From a virus: a stretch of DNA of 31,154 nt. Positions 12,423 to 20,934 of the stretch are shown here, in pieces. The notes beneath the pieces were generated by a model. That model saw only the letters and a program-made list of their open reading frames with translations. It was not told the DNA's origin and searched no databases. Location of the stretch: positions 1 through 31,154 of IMG/VR virus record IMGVR_UViG_3300036841_000213. The stretch is one strand, 5' to 3'. The first letter of the stretch is position 1; every line of letters begins with the position of its first letter. A program made the position numbers and the translations under genes.

Positions 12423-13792
12423 CGCGGTTCCCTTTCCGACATCCAGGGAATGACGGTTTCCCAAATCTCGGAATCGGATTTCTTACCGAACACGTGCAGG
12501 CCATCGCCCGCTGCCAGGAAATTCACCGCGCCCACCGGAATAGCAGGCTCCGGCGGTTCATCGCCCTCATACGCGATGCGTTGCTCAGTCTTCGCCGCCC
12601 GCATATGCTCGCGCACCTCATCGAGCGAAGCACCAGAACCGTGCGGCACCCACGCCAAACCACTCACGTTGCCGGAAGCATAGATGTTGCCTTGCGTGCG
12701 CGTCGTACCGGAAGCCGGATAAAACGCCGGATCAACGCCGAATCGCCCATCATTAATAATCTGAAAGTAATTCGCGCCGGTTCCGCTCTTGTTAAGAACA
12801 ATATCGAAGTTCGCCGTCACCCGCCCGCCAGCCGTCACCGTCCCGGCAAATGTGGAATCACCCGCAAAGCTATTGGCACCGCCCATAAGAAGTTGTGTAA
12901 TCGAGCCGAAAAGCGCAAGTTTACGCACGCCCCCATCGTTGATCCCTACCAAATTGAGCCCCGGTCCATAGGTGCCCGCACCGATAACGCCATCATCGGG
13001 ATTGCCCGAAGCCTGTAAGCCGAAGCGTACTGGTGTAGCAAAATCAATGCGCGGGGCAGCATAAGCCGCTATCGAATCGCACTTAATCCCAAGCGCCAGC
13101 GAAACCGGTTGATTATCAAAATAGATCGGACCATTCGCGCGCACGTAAACCTGTGCACCCACCGCCGCATTCGGCGAGCTAACCAGAAGTTGTAAATTGG
13201 AACCCGCCGAACTTTGCGCAGCAACAGTCAGTGCCCGAAACTCCCCGGCAACCACCCCATTGGCGGAAGCTACCAGCCCTCGTACCTGCAAGTCACGATC
13301 CGCGCCGTTTGAATCCGACACTTGCAACACACCCGCCGCATTGCGCTGTATGCCCACGTCGATCATGTCCGAAGGTAAGTTGTTACCGGCAGCAAAACCA
13401 ATCACCCCGAGCGCCGGAAGTTTGATTGGTGAACGCGCATTCGCACCCGCCGTGGCAAACGCAATCAATCCTTGCCCCGCCGTGACGTCCGCCAGCGTCA
13501 GCCACGCGCTTGCACCAGGGGAAGCCGTCCACGCAAAACGATGTCCGCCAGTCGCCGTGTTCTCAATCGCCAAACTTGTGCCGCCGCTATTCGCCGAAGT
13601 CACAAGCAGTGGTGTTCCCTGCGCCGCGGCGCCGTCTGCCGTGAACACTTGCGTATCCACACTAGCCACGTTTCGCAGCGAATAATTGCCCGCATCCACG
13701 TCGCCGCCCCAGGTCTTCAATGCCGCCACCAGTGCGTTATATTGCGCAGCCGTCGCGGTTTGTCCCGGTACGACTGTATTAGGCCAGGCCAT
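12419..13792 (-). CDS. Tail fibre / receptor-binding protein
   Basis: A 457-residue protein whose N-terminal module (MAWPNTVVPG, QYNALVAALKTWGGDVDAGN, YSLRNV) is shared with the next gene. Gly/Ala/Ser/Asn-rich repetitive beta sequence over residues 45-390 suggests a trimeric fibre shaft. A C-terminal segment (GASLDEVREHMRAAKTEQRI and after) could be an intramolecular chaperone or attachment tail, though no peptidase motif is clear. GGAG lies 9 bases before the ATG. It overlaps the upstream 76-residue gene by 14 bp. Confidence 0.7.
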   Translation of the reverse strand: MAWPNTVVPGQTATAAQYNALVAALKTWGGDVDAGNYSLRNVASVDTQVFTADGAAAQGTPLLVTSANSGGTSLAIENTATGGHRFAWTASPGASAWLTLADVTAGQGLIAFATAGANARSPIKLPALGVIGFAAGNNLPSDMIDVGIQRNAAGVLQVSDSNGADRDLQVRGLVASANGVVAGEFRALTVAAQSSAGSNLQLLVSSPNAAVGAQVYVRANGPIYFDNQPVSLALGIKCDSIAAYAAPRIDFATPVRFGLQASGNPDDGVIGAGTYGPGLNLVGINDGGVRKLALFGSITQLLMGGANSFAGDSTFAGTVTAGGRVTANFDIVLNKSGTGANYFQIINDGRFGVDPAFYPASGTTRTQGNIYASGNVSGLAWVPHGSGASLDEVREHMRAAKTEQRIAYEGDEPPEPAIPVGAVNFLAAGDGLHVFGKKSDSEIWETVIPWMSEREPR

Positions 13793-14009
13793 TCTTTTCG
13801 ACTCCGAAAAGCTCGACTGGTGAAACTTCTGCCGCCGGCTCCGGCTGAATCAATAGCCGATCATCTTCCAAGTGAACGCGGCCGCGGAAGCCCTGCTGTT
13901 CGGCCAGAAACTGCAGCGCACCCTGCATCGCTCCCTGCGCCATCGCAACCACTTCCCGCTGCCGGCGAAACCAGGCCTGCTCCGCGGCCGTAAGTTCATA
14001 CGTTTTCAT
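13779..14009 (-). CDS. Small tail-region protein (76 aa)
   Basis: I take the ATG at 14009, which overlaps the upstream stop as ATGA, over the ATG at 14015. The helical N-terminus (LTAAEQAWFRRQREVVAMAQ, GAMQGALQFLAEQQG) is followed by a short strand region (GRVHLEDDRLLIQPE). Unknown; small proteins at this position in siphophages can be fibre chaperones. Confidence 0.6.
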   Translation of the reverse strand: MKTYELTAAEQAWFRRQREVVAMAQGAMQGALQFLAEQQGFRGRVHLEDDRLLIQPEPAAEVSPVELFGVEKNGLA

Positions 14010-14905
14010 GCCCATTGCGCATCCTTACTCGACGGGTATTGTTCATCCGCCCAAAGAAAGCCATCCCAAACCGTGCCCTTCGGACACCAGGCCCAGTGCG
14101 CGTTCTGAATGTTGGCGCCATCCTCCCAGGTGCTCTGGTCCCACTTCTTACAAGTCAGCGGCACGAAGGGAGCCAGGCTGCCAGCGTAGGAGTCCGGATC
14201 GAACGGAGGCAACTGAATACCGGCCGGATAGGTGCGGCCGCACAACCAGACCGAATCGAGCCGGATTGTCGCAAGCAGCGCACCCAGCGGCACATCGGCA
14301 GCATGCGAAAGACGGAACCCGAATTCAACCAGGTTCGCAGGCGTCGCCGGCTGCGCCTGCGTCGGCGCCAGCCGCAGGCCGGCCGCTGCCCAGGCATTCG
14401 CTTCCGGTAGCACCGTGCGCGCCGGCGCCTGCCATTCCAGGCCGGCTGCATCCTTCGCATACGGCAGCACGTAGAGCACCGGCTTCACTGCCGGCGCCGC
14501 GTAGACCACCTGCAGCCAGCCCCAGAATACGAAGCCATTGCCGTTCGTCGGCCAGGCGAACGAATGCACCAGCTCAAGCGCAGCCGCCTGCGTCGCCGGC
14601 GTCCAATCGGTTGCGGCACTGCCGATACCGTAAGCCGACTGCGTCGCATCGAGGCGCAGCGCGGAGCATTCCCCGCGCGCCTGCCAGTCGCGCAGGTCGG
14701 CCGGTTCCTCAAATCCCCACGTTGCCACTTCCGCCCGGCATTCGCGGCCGGTAATCTGCACCTTCGAAAGGTTCGTAATCCACGGCCCGCGGCCGTCTGA
14801 GTGAATCGAGAAATTCGCGGCAGACGAAAACTGCGCATCGAGCGTAACCGCGGCATCGTACCAGGATTCAAGGCGTGCACCGTTGATGAACACATCGAAT
14901 TTCAT
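14006..14905 (-). CDS. Distal tail protein candidate
   Basis: A 299-residue protein directly after the tape measure, the usual place of the distal tail (Dit) or minor tail protein. The N-terminus (MKFDVFINGARLESWYDAAV, TLDAQFSSAANFSIHSDGRG) resembles the early beta domain of tail-tip hubs. The middle (SAYGIGSAATDWTP, FVFWGWLQVVYA) looks like a jelly-roll. The start overlaps the tape measure stop as ATGA. No catalytic motif is seen. The assignment rests mainly on position and fold-like pattern. Confidence 0.55.
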   Translation of the reverse strand: MKFDVFINGARLESWYDAAVTLDAQFSSAANFSIHSDGRGPWITNLSKVQITGRECRAEVATWGFEEPADLRDWQARGECSALRLDATQSAYGIGSAATDWTPATQAAALELVHSFAWPTNGNGFVFWGWLQVVYAAPAVKPVLYVLPYAKDAAGLEWQAPARTVLPEANAWAAAGLRLAPTQAQPATPANLVEFGFRLSHAADVPLGALLATIRLDSVWLCGRTYPAGIQLPPFDPDSYAGSLAPFVPLTCKKWDQSTWEDGANIQNAHWAWCPKGTVWDGFLWADEQYPSSKDAQWA

Positions 14906-17775
14906 CGCACGACCCCGGCCACCTGCAGCGCATGCACGATATCCTGCGATACCTGCTCCGTCGATGGACCAACTTGCACGTTGAGCACAACATTCGGCCG
15001 CAGCGCGCCGGAAGTCAGCGCGGCCCGAATATCGCTCAGAACGGAAACAACCGGCGCAAAATCGACGGAACCGGACACGTCCACCGGCACGCCGTCGGCC
15101 GGCGCAAACTGTATGCGGCTGATAGCATCGGCCAGCGATTGCGTATTAAAAGCGCCGGCCAGCGCTGCCAGCTGCGCCGTAATCGCTGCAAAGCCGCTGC
15201 GCATGTTGTTAAAGCCGGCCGATAACTGGTTCCACAGTTCACTGCCCCAGTGCGTGATATCGGCGCGCAGCCCCACCACCTGATTGCGTGTATAAGCCTG
15301 AAATTCCGTGTACAGATCATGCACGGCCATGTACGTGAGGAACACGCCCTGCTGGATGTTTTCTTCGATCTTCTGCGTGCCCTTCGTCTGAAAGATGCCG
15401 ATAATACCTGTCACCGCGGAAATCGCGCCCGTCACCATGTTCATTGCGCCGCTGATGCCGCCGAGCGCACCGCCAAGCCCACCGCCGGCGCCCCCGGCCG
15501 CGTCGCTGCCCGCTTTAGCAGCCGTCCCGGCGCCGCCGCCCAAGCCGCCGAACAGATCGCCGACACCTTTGAAGGCCTTCGTGACTTCGCCCAGCGCTGC
15601 CGTCAGCCCGTTTCCGCCGAGCAGCGACTGAATGAACTTCCCGACGGCTGCCACGCCCTGCTGCACGAAAATCTGCGTAAACATCTTGCCGATATCGACC
15701 AGCAGCGATTTCGTGATTTCCCCGAAGCTCTTATCCCCACTCCAGAGCGCATCCGTAATATCCGATGCCGTCTGCCGCACCAGTTTCGTGATATTGCGCT
15801 GTGCATCCTTCCACATGGATTCCTGCTTGTCTAACTGCTCACTGGTTTTATGCGTAGTGTCCGTCAAAGTCTGCTGCTGCTCTGCAGCCGATTGTTTGAC
15901 CTGTACGGCTAAATCGGCCAGCGCCTTCTGCTGGTCACGCGACAAGTTAAACCAGTCTTTCGAAATCGTCTGCGTGATGGAATCCCAGGCCGCCTGATTG
16001 ATGCGCTTGATTTCTTCGCTTGACGTGCCGGCGAGCGATACCTGCTGCTTCCAGCCTTCGCGCACGTTATAGAGCATGTCATTGATTTGCTGGTCGCTCG
16101 CGTACTTAATCGATTGCATCGCACCAATGACTTTTTCTGCGCCGGCCATCTGATCCTTCGCCAGCGCCTGCGTCGCAGCATCGGCTTCCTTGTACGTCGG
16201 CGTCAGGCCGCTGATTTGCTCGTTCAGCTTTTTCGCGAGTTCGATCTGCGCCTGCCAGGCGCGAATCGAATCCATAGAAAATTTGCGATGCGCTTCGGCC
16301 ACCGCCTCAACCGCACTCCCGACACCCTGCAGGGCATCGCCGGTTTTGTGTAACTGATCGTTTAGATTTTTCTGATTAACAACCCAGGTAACAACCCCCT
16401 GCATCGCGGATTCATTGCGCTTCGTCAGCTCCGAAATGCGATCGCCGATGCCCTTCAAGGGACTGTTGACGTCCGTGTTGATGGAATGCCCCAGTTCCTG
16501 GAAATCCTTCGTCAGGCCATCGCGCAGCGTGCCCAGGTCTTCGCCGATCACATCGAAGGCAAATTTAAGCCACTCCGGCATCTTCAATGCCAGTTTGTTC
16601 CAGAGTCCGCCGATAGCCGCCAGCTCCCGCTGCGTATTCTGCAGCATGCTTTCGTTGTACTTGTTAGCCTGTTCGGCCAGCTTTTCAAAAATGGCCTGAA
16701 TGACCGCAGCCGCATAGGCCACGTAATGGATCACATTGTCAAGCGATGTCCGCCAGGCCTGCGCCCAGAAATCGCTAGCTTTGGCATTCGTATCGAGCGA
16801 GGTATTGACCAAGCCCAGCGCTTTGCCGATCCCTTCGAAAGCGCCGCTGACGAATTGCCGGATTTGACTGAAGCCGGTACTGAGCGTATCGAATAATTTC
16901 TGCGCCAGGTTCTGAATGACGCCGCTTTTAATGAACCAGTCGCCGAACGCAGAAACCCATTTCAAGGCCTCCGTCACCCAGCCCGATACTTTCTGGATCG
17001 CCGGCCCGAACAGCGTTGTGAAGGCCTGCGCCAGCGCTTCCACGCCTTTACCTGCCGCTTCGGAAAAGACCGTTTTGACTCCGCCCAGCGTGGCATTCAA
17101 ACCTTTTAAGGCCTCCGAACTGGAAAGCGCTTTGATGCCGGTATCGAGCAGCCAGCCGCCGACCTTTTCCGCGATCTGCAGCGCCGTCATGCCGGTTGCT
17201 GCCCCGGCCGCAATCGTCGCCACACTGCCTAAACTCGGTATCAGTTTCGACGCCGCGCCGCCCAGCGACGAGAGGAAACTACCGGCCGTACTCGACTGCT
17301 TGCCGGTATTCTCTAACGCCGTACCCGTCGCCTGCGCCGCCTGCGCCACCTGCACGGTTTTCGCGGCTGCCTCGCTGGCGGCCGTTGTGGATGCCTTGAA
17401 GGCATCCGTCACCTTCGTGGTAGCCGCAGCCGCATTCGTTTCCGCGGTTGCCGTCGCGGCCGCCGATTCAGCTACTTTTTTCGTCGATTCCGCAGCCGAT
17501 GCCGCGGCCGTCGCCGTCTGCACGAATTGCGCATTCGATGCATTCAGCGCCGTATTGAGCGCTGCCATGGATTGCGTCGTTTCGGCGTTCGCCAGGCCAG
17601 AGGTTTTCACCGACACCGAGAGCGCATCGAAGGATTTCGATGCGTTCGCAGCCGAAGCCTGAATGGAACCGACTGCCGCATCCGTTACTTTCTGCGCCTC
17701 CGCAATGGAACGGTTATAGGCATCCGTCACCGCATGGAGAACAACACTGACGGTTCGATTCAGGCCTTCAGGCAC
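14902..17775 (-). CDS. Tape measure protein
   Basis: A 957-residue protein. Residues 1-180 are Ala/Thr/Ser-rich coiled coil, then hydrophobic Gly/Ala segments occur near 180-230 and 340-370. A long charged helical part (about 380-690) and a Gly-rich hydrophobic stretch (about 740-800) follow, with a C-terminus ending in LNVQVGPSTEQVSQDIVHAL. This is the standard make-up of siphovirus tape measures, which set tail length and pass into the host during DNA entry. By the usual 1.5 angstrom per residue the tail would be about 140 nm. It overlaps the chaperone extension upstream and Dit candidate downstream. Confidence 0.93.
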   Translation of the reverse strand: MPEGLNRTVSVVLHAVTDAYNRSIAEAQKVTDAAVGSIQASAANASKSFDALSVSVKTSGLANAETTQSMAALNTALNASNAQFVQTATAAASAAESTKKVAESAAATATAETNAAAATTKVTDAFKASTTAASEAAAKTVQVAQAAQATGTALENTGKQSSTAGSFLSSLGGAASKLIPSLGSVATIAAGAATGMTALQIAEKVGGWLLDTGIKALSSSEALKGLNATLGGVKTVFSEAAGKGVEALAQAFTTLFGPAIQKVSGWVTEALKWVSAFGDWFIKSGVIQNLAQKLFDTLSTGFSQIRQFVSGAFEGIGKALGLVNTSLDTNAKASDFWAQAWRTSLDNVIHYVAYAAAVIQAIFEKLAEQANKYNESMLQNTQRELAAIGGLWNKLALKMPEWLKFAFDVIGEDLGTLRDGLTKDFQELGHSINTDVNSPLKGIGDRISELTKRNESAMQGVVTWVVNQKNLNDQLHKTGDALQGVGSAVEAVAEAHRKFSMDSIRAWQAQIELAKKLNEQISGLTPTYKEADAATQALAKDQMAGAEKVIGAMQSIKYASDQQINDMLYNVREGWKQQVSLAGTSSEEIKRINQAAWDSITQTISKDWFNLSRDQQKALADLAVQVKQSAAEQQQTLTDTTHKTSEQLDKQESMWKDAQRNITKLVRQTASDITDALWSGDKSFGEITKSLLVDIGKMFTQIFVQQGVAAVGKFIQSLLGGNGLTAALGEVTKAFKGVGDLFGGLGGGAGTAAKAGSDAAGGAGGGLGGALGGISGAMNMVTGAISAVTGIIGIFQTKGTQKIEENIQQGVFLTYMAVHDLYTEFQAYTRNQVVGLRADITHWGSELWNQLSAGFNNMRSGFAAITAQLAALAGAFNTQSLADAISRIQFAPADGVPVDVSGSVDFAPVVSVLSDIRAALTSGALRPNVVLNVQVGPSTEQVSQDIVHALQVAGVVR

Positions 17776-18166
17776 GGCGTTTAGCTCCCGGCAGGCTCAG
17801 AAAATACGCCTCCAATTGCCGGCCGCTAGGCATCTGCGGCGCACGCGGCCGCGCCGGCGCCGGCGTTTCCTCCGGCTTCGTCAGCAGGAAAGATTCAATG
17901 GATACCTCCGGCGCATCCTTCGCGCGGTTTGCCTGATAGGTCAGATAGAGTAACTGCGCAATCATAAGCTCCCAGTGCCGGTTCCCTTCCTTCCACTGCT
18001 CGATGAGCGCATCCAGTTCCGGCCGCGTCAGCTCCCAGAATTCCCACTCAGAGAGCCGGAGCCGGATACGCGCGAAAGCCCGGAGCCGCTCCCACTCGGA
18101 AACGAGGGAACCGCCAGGCCGTTGATTGCCTGCGCCGGCTCCGCGGCCGGCTCCGCGGAAGGGTTT
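17768..18166 (-). CDS. Tail assembly chaperone GT extension (made by -1 frameshift)
   Basis: This frame has no start of its own in its conserved part. From the slip at 18160-18166 it runs through a Gly/Ala/Arg linker into SEWEFWELTRPELDALIEQW, KEGNRHWELMIAQLLYLTYQ and ends at 17768. The FWELTRPELD pattern is typical of the T part of siphovirus G/GT chaperone pairs that bind the tape measure. Without the shift only the last 65 residues could start (ATG at 17965), which would split the domain. The fusion gives about 88 G residues plus this extension. Confidence 0.8.
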   Translation of the reverse strand, partial: KPFRGAGRGAGAGNQRPGGSLVSEWERLRAFARIRLRLSEWEFWELTRPELDALIEQWKEGNRHWELMIAQLLYLTYQANRAKDAPEVSIESFLLTKPEETPAPARPRAPQMPSGRQLEAYFLSLPGAKRRA

Positions 18167-18429
18167 GCCGTGCCCATCGCCTCCGCGATGCAGGCGTTGT
18201 AATATGACAGGTTCTGCATTTCGATCAGCGGCCGCAGGATTTCGAGCGTGAGATCGGCGTGTTCGTGGCGCAGCCCCAGAAACATCGCTACCGCAATGGA
18301 ATCGACATCACGCTGTGGAAGCTGCTGCAGCTCCAGCACATCCGCCAGCGTGTAGTACAGGTAGCGCGGCACTTCGTCGCCTAGCACGATTTCGACCCGC
18401 TGCAGGATTTTTCGTTTTCGCTCCGGCAT
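18028..18429 (-). CDS. Tail assembly chaperone G
   Basis: A 133-residue protein between tail tube and tape measure genes. It starts with a basic helix, then VEIVLGDEVPRYLYYTLADV, LELQQLPQ and HADLTLEILRPLIEMQNLSY, a helical fold like other phage G chaperones. The last 45 residues, after the slip site, are low complexity (SAEPAAEPAQ, SGSGSGLSRVSGSGS), as expected for a tail read only when ribosomes do not shift. One base separates it from the tube gene stop. Confidence 0.8.
   Translation of the reverse strand: MPERKRKILQRVEIVLGDEVPRYLYYTLADVLELQQLPQRDVDSIAVAMFLGLRHEHADLTLEILRPLIEMQNLSYYNACIAEAMGTANPSAEPAAEPAQAINGLAVPSFPSGSGSGLSRVSGSGSLSGNSGS
18134..18166 (-). promoter_or_regulatory. Programmed -1 frameshift signal
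   Basis: In the G frame the message reads GCA AAC CCT, so A-AAC-CCT is an exact XXXYYYZ heptamer (18166 to 18160). Eight bases later stems GCCGGC (18151-18146) and GCCGGC (18139-18134) can pair around a 6-base loop. Slipping back one base gives AAA CCC and enters the T frame without a stop. Heptamer, spacing and hairpin are all in the expected arrangement. Confidence 0.75.
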
Positions 18430-18430
18430 C

Positions 18431-19204
18431 TCAGGCCACCCGCCCGAGCGTCGATTCGTCGCCCAATGGCCGGCGCGTGCGCAGCGTATCCGGCGCGCCT
18501 TCGCGCTCTACCGTCACATCGCCGTACTGCCGAAGCGTGCAATTCAGCTTCATCGCGCCCGTGCCGGTAAAGGCCAGCGGCAGCGCCGTAACGAATGCCG
18601 CAAAGGTAACCACCAGCGTTTCGCCGGCTGCGTATTCCGTTTCGATCTTGAACGGCCGCACTTCGTGCGTTTTCGAGAGATGAATTAGGCCGGTCAGTTC
18701 GTTATGCGTGGGATCATCCGGCCAGTAATTCACCACCAGCGCAATATCCCCCGGCGTCGATAAGCCCGGAATCTGCAGCACGACCTTCGAGGCATTTGCC
18801 AGGTTATTCACGTCCAGCATAGAAATCGCCGGCGATGGAATCGTCAGGCTTTCCACGTTCGATATCTCCTGCCAGGTCGGCTCCGAACTGGCATCGTTAC
18901 AGGTTCCTAGGTAGACGTGCGACGGAACCGGCACGAAGCCGGCCGGCGTTACGTTCGGATCGGCCGCGATCTGCGAACAAATCGAAGCCTTCGTTACGGA
19001 AATGGAAGCGCCGGCCGTATGCGCCGCGGCCGTCGTGCCCTGCTGCCCGCGTATGATCTGGTAGGTATCGCCGGAGCCTCCGGTTACCTTCACCTTTTCG
19101 GTTTCAATCTGGAGCATGTCGCCGGTTGCTACGGCGTCGTGCCCGGTATTCAGTTCTAATGTGGTGTCAGTCGCCGAAATATCGGCCGCCAACGTCGTAG
19201 GCAT
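18431..19204 (-). CDS. Major tail tube protein
   Basis: A 257-residue protein. Residues about 1-75 form an N-terminal beta module with the pattern TTLELNTGHDAVATGDMLQI, ETEKVKVTGG and IIRGQQGTTAAAHTAGA, often found fused to phage structural proteins and possibly exposed on the tail. The rest (PTWQEISNVESLTIPS, GDIALVVNYWPDDPTHNELT, GETLVVTFAAFVT) matches the tail tube fold that polymerises as hexameric rings. GGGAG lies upstream of the ATG. Its place between terminator and chaperones is standard. Confidence 0.85.
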   Translation of the reverse strand: MPTTLAADISATDTTLELNTGHDAVATGDMLQIETEKVKVTGGSGDTYQIIRGQQGTTAAAHTAGASISVTKASICSQIAADPNVTPAGFVPVPSHVYLGTCNDASSEPTWQEISNVESLTIPSPAISMLDVNNLANASKVVLQIPGLSTPGDIALVVNYWPDDPTHNELTGLIHLSKTHEVRPFKIETEYAAGETLVVTFAAFVTALPLAFTGTGAMKLNCTLRQYGDVTVEREGAPDTLRTRRPLGDESTLGRVA

Positions 19205-19223
19205 CTAATCGTTCTCCCTTCGT

Positions 19224-19625
19224 TCACAAAAATAAAATCTGCACGTTCACGGTTGCCGCGCGTACCGTACCCTCCGCGCGTGTAAACTGCACCCGATTGA
19301 CGAACGTCTGCATGCGCCGTTTACCGATGTATAAGCACTGATCTTCAAACAGGTAGTTCAGAACGGTTGCGATTTCGCGCACCTGCTGAAAGCCTTTCTC
19401 GGGATCGGCATCGTTTGAATACGCCCGCAGCACCTGTTCGGCCCACAGCTGCCTGGATTGATCGATAGCCCGGTCAGACGTCGCCGAAAAAGCATCGAAT
19501 AACACGTAAGGGTACGGCGTCGCCTCCGGCACATAATCCCAGATGCCGGAAACCAGCAGCAGCAATTCTTCCGACTGTTTCAGCCGGTCATAGAGCACCT
19601 GCTGCAATGCCAGAAAATCAATCAT
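19224..19625 (-). CDS. Tail terminator / completion protein (DUF3168-like)
   Basis: A 133-residue protein. LQQVLYDRLKQSEEL, the VPEATPYPYVLFD turn, SRQLWAEQVLRAYSND and the FVNRVQFTRAEGTVRAATVNVQIL ending match the DUF3168 tail-completion family. Such proteins form the ring that ends tail polymerisation and joins head. An ATG at 19625 overlaps the upstream stop by one base (TGATG). A GTG one codon earlier is possible. Confidence 0.85.
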   Translation of the reverse strand: MIDFLALQQVLYDRLKQSEELLLLVSGIWDYVPEATPYPYVLFDAFSATSDRAIDQSRQLWAEQVLRAYSNDADPEKGFQQVREIATVLNYLFEDQCLYIGKRRMQTFVNRVQFTRAEGTVRAATVNVQILFL

Positions 19626-19951
19626 CACGGCCCGCCGGCTCCGATCTGCTGCGCCAGGCGCACATCGAACAGCTGCAGCTCACGCGCCAGCGCCGCCTGC
19701 AGAAATGCATTCGGCTTCACGTAGCGCGTGCCGAAAATCACATAAGTGGCATACGGCACAGCAGCCGTTATCGCGAATTCATTTTCCGACGGCCGCTGCG
19801 CGTAGATATTGGTTCGCAGCCGGCCAGTTCGCAGCGGCGCCGCGGCCGCGGCTGCCCGTGCCGCCTCCGTCGCAGCTTCGTCCAGCTCGCGCGCCACCAG
19901 CACCGGCAGGTCGCGCAATTCGACAAAAAGGCTATCGAGTGCAGCATTCAT
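19625..19951 (-). CDS. HK97 gp10-like head-tail protein
   Basis: One hundred and eight residues from the ATG at 19951, which overlaps the upstream stop as ATGA with GGAAGGG ahead of it. AAPLRTGRLRTNI, the strand ENEFAITAAVPYATYVIFGT and the PNAFLQAAL helix are hallmarks of the gp10 tail-completion family. It probably works at the neck next to the head-tail adaptor. Confidence 0.9.
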   Translation of the reverse strand: MNAALDSLFVELRDLPVLVARELDEAATEAARAAAAAAPLRTGRLRTNIYAQRPSENEFAITAAVPYATYVIFGTRYVKPNAFLQAALARELQLFDVRLAQQIGAGGP

Positions 19952-20277
19952 TCGATGCCCTTCCCTTCCCACGCCGTCAGTACCTGCTCGCGGTTGCGTT
20001 CATCACGGTTGTAAATCGCCGTGACATTGAGTATCCGGCCGCGGTAGAGCAGGCGCATGGTTGCATCGATATCGCTTCGATGCCGCAGCGTCACCAGCCA
20101 CCAGATACGCGATTCCATCTGCTCCGCCTGCGCAATTTCCAGGCCGGATTTCTGCTCGAACTTCGCCCAGGCCCAGGTCACATGTTGCCAGTCGAGCGCT
20201 ACCGCGTCGCCGGTTGCGCCGGCTACCGGCAGCGGCCGCTGCACTTCGACAAAGGAACGGAGTTCGCCGGCCCGCAT
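19948..20277 (-). CDS. Head-tail joining (head closure) protein
   Basis: A 109-residue protein with the pattern of the phage head-tail joining family (SPP1 gp16-like). It starts MRAGELRSFVEVQRP, has WAKFEQKSGLEIAQAEQMES, and ends with LYRGRILNVTAIYNRDERNREQVLTA. It would close the portal channel after packaging and bind the tail terminator. It is six bases after the connector gene and overlaps the gp10-like gene. Confidence 0.9.
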   Translation of the reverse strand: MRAGELRSFVEVQRPLPVAGATGDAVALDWQHVTWAWAKFEQKSGLEIAQAEQMESRIWWLVTLRHRSDIDATMRLLYRGRILNVTAIYNRDERNREQVLTAWEGKGIE

Positions 20278-20283
20278 AATTCC

Positions 20284-20934
20284 TCAGGAAAACTCGAACT
20301 GCCGGTCAGACAGCAGCGAATCGATAAACGGAACGGTCTGTATGTTCGCATCCGTTGCTTCCTCGCGGTTTTCATAGAGCGCGCCGATACGTAACAGCAG
20401 CCAGGACTGCACATCCGCCGGCACATCTTCCGGCAGCTCGCCGTAACCGGCCCGGTAGCGCACCCGCAGCAAATCTTCCGTCAGCGCTTCGAAATCGGCA
20501 TCCCCGCAGCCGCAGGCGCAACCGCCACCGCAGCAGGTACCGAAGATGCCGGCGTTAAACACGATGCGGCCCGGCGTCGTATACAGCCCCTCACTGGTTT
20601 GCTCGATGCGGTAATCCGTACCGGCAACCAGTGTCTGATCGCCGTAAGTAATCAGTTCGACGCTGAGTAGATTCGTCCACGGCAGCTCAAGTACGCAGCA
20701 GCCGCAGCGCGTGCGCAGCTCCTGCGGATAGCAGGCCGTTTCATACTTCGTGTCGATCAGCGCCAGGCGCAATATTTTCGTTGCCGTGCGCACCGCCGAC
20801 TGCGCCAGCGTCTGCATGACGTAGGCTTCCTCTGACGTTTCCAGCGCGCCCAGCTCCTCTAGACGCAGATGCCGCTGCACCTGCTCCCAGCTAACCGGCA
20901 GCGTCGCCGGAGGTTCGATCAGCGTCGTTTTCAT
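20284..20934 (-). CDS. Head-tail connector (gp6-like) with Cys-rich insertion
   Basis: A 216-residue protein from the ATG at 20934 (GGAG upstream, overlaps the preceding micro-ORF stop as ATGA). The helical start (VSWEQVQRHLRLEELGALET, SEEAYVMQTLAQSAVRTATK) and VRYRAGYGELPEDVPADVQSWLLLRIGALYENRE fit the HK97 gp6 adaptor family, which forms a ring under the portal. Within the beta domain are TRCGCC and GTCCGGGCACGCGDADF, eight Cys where the family normally has a short Gly-Pro loop. The Cys cluster may bind metal or form disulfides. Confidence 0.85.
   Translation of the reverse strand: MKTTLIEPPATLPVSWEQVQRHLRLEELGALETSEEAYVMQTLAQSAVRTATKILRLALIDTKYETACYPQELRTRCGCCVLELPWTNLLSVELITYGDQTLVAGTDYRIEQTSEGLYTTPGRIVFNAGIFGTCCGGGCACGCGDADFEALTEDLLRVRYRAGYGELPEDVPADVQSWLLLRIGALYENREEATDANIQTVPFIDSLLSDRQFEFS

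Noticed and set aside
14008-14754. Plus-strand ORF of 248 codons
   Set aside because: Shadow of the distal tail gene; low-complexity Pro/Ala/Arg/Ser composition.
16916-17662. Plus-strand Ala/Val-rich ORF that looks like a membrane protein
   Set aside because: It is the reverse reading of Ala/Thr/Ser coiled-coil codons in the tape measure, so hydrophobicity is a by-product.
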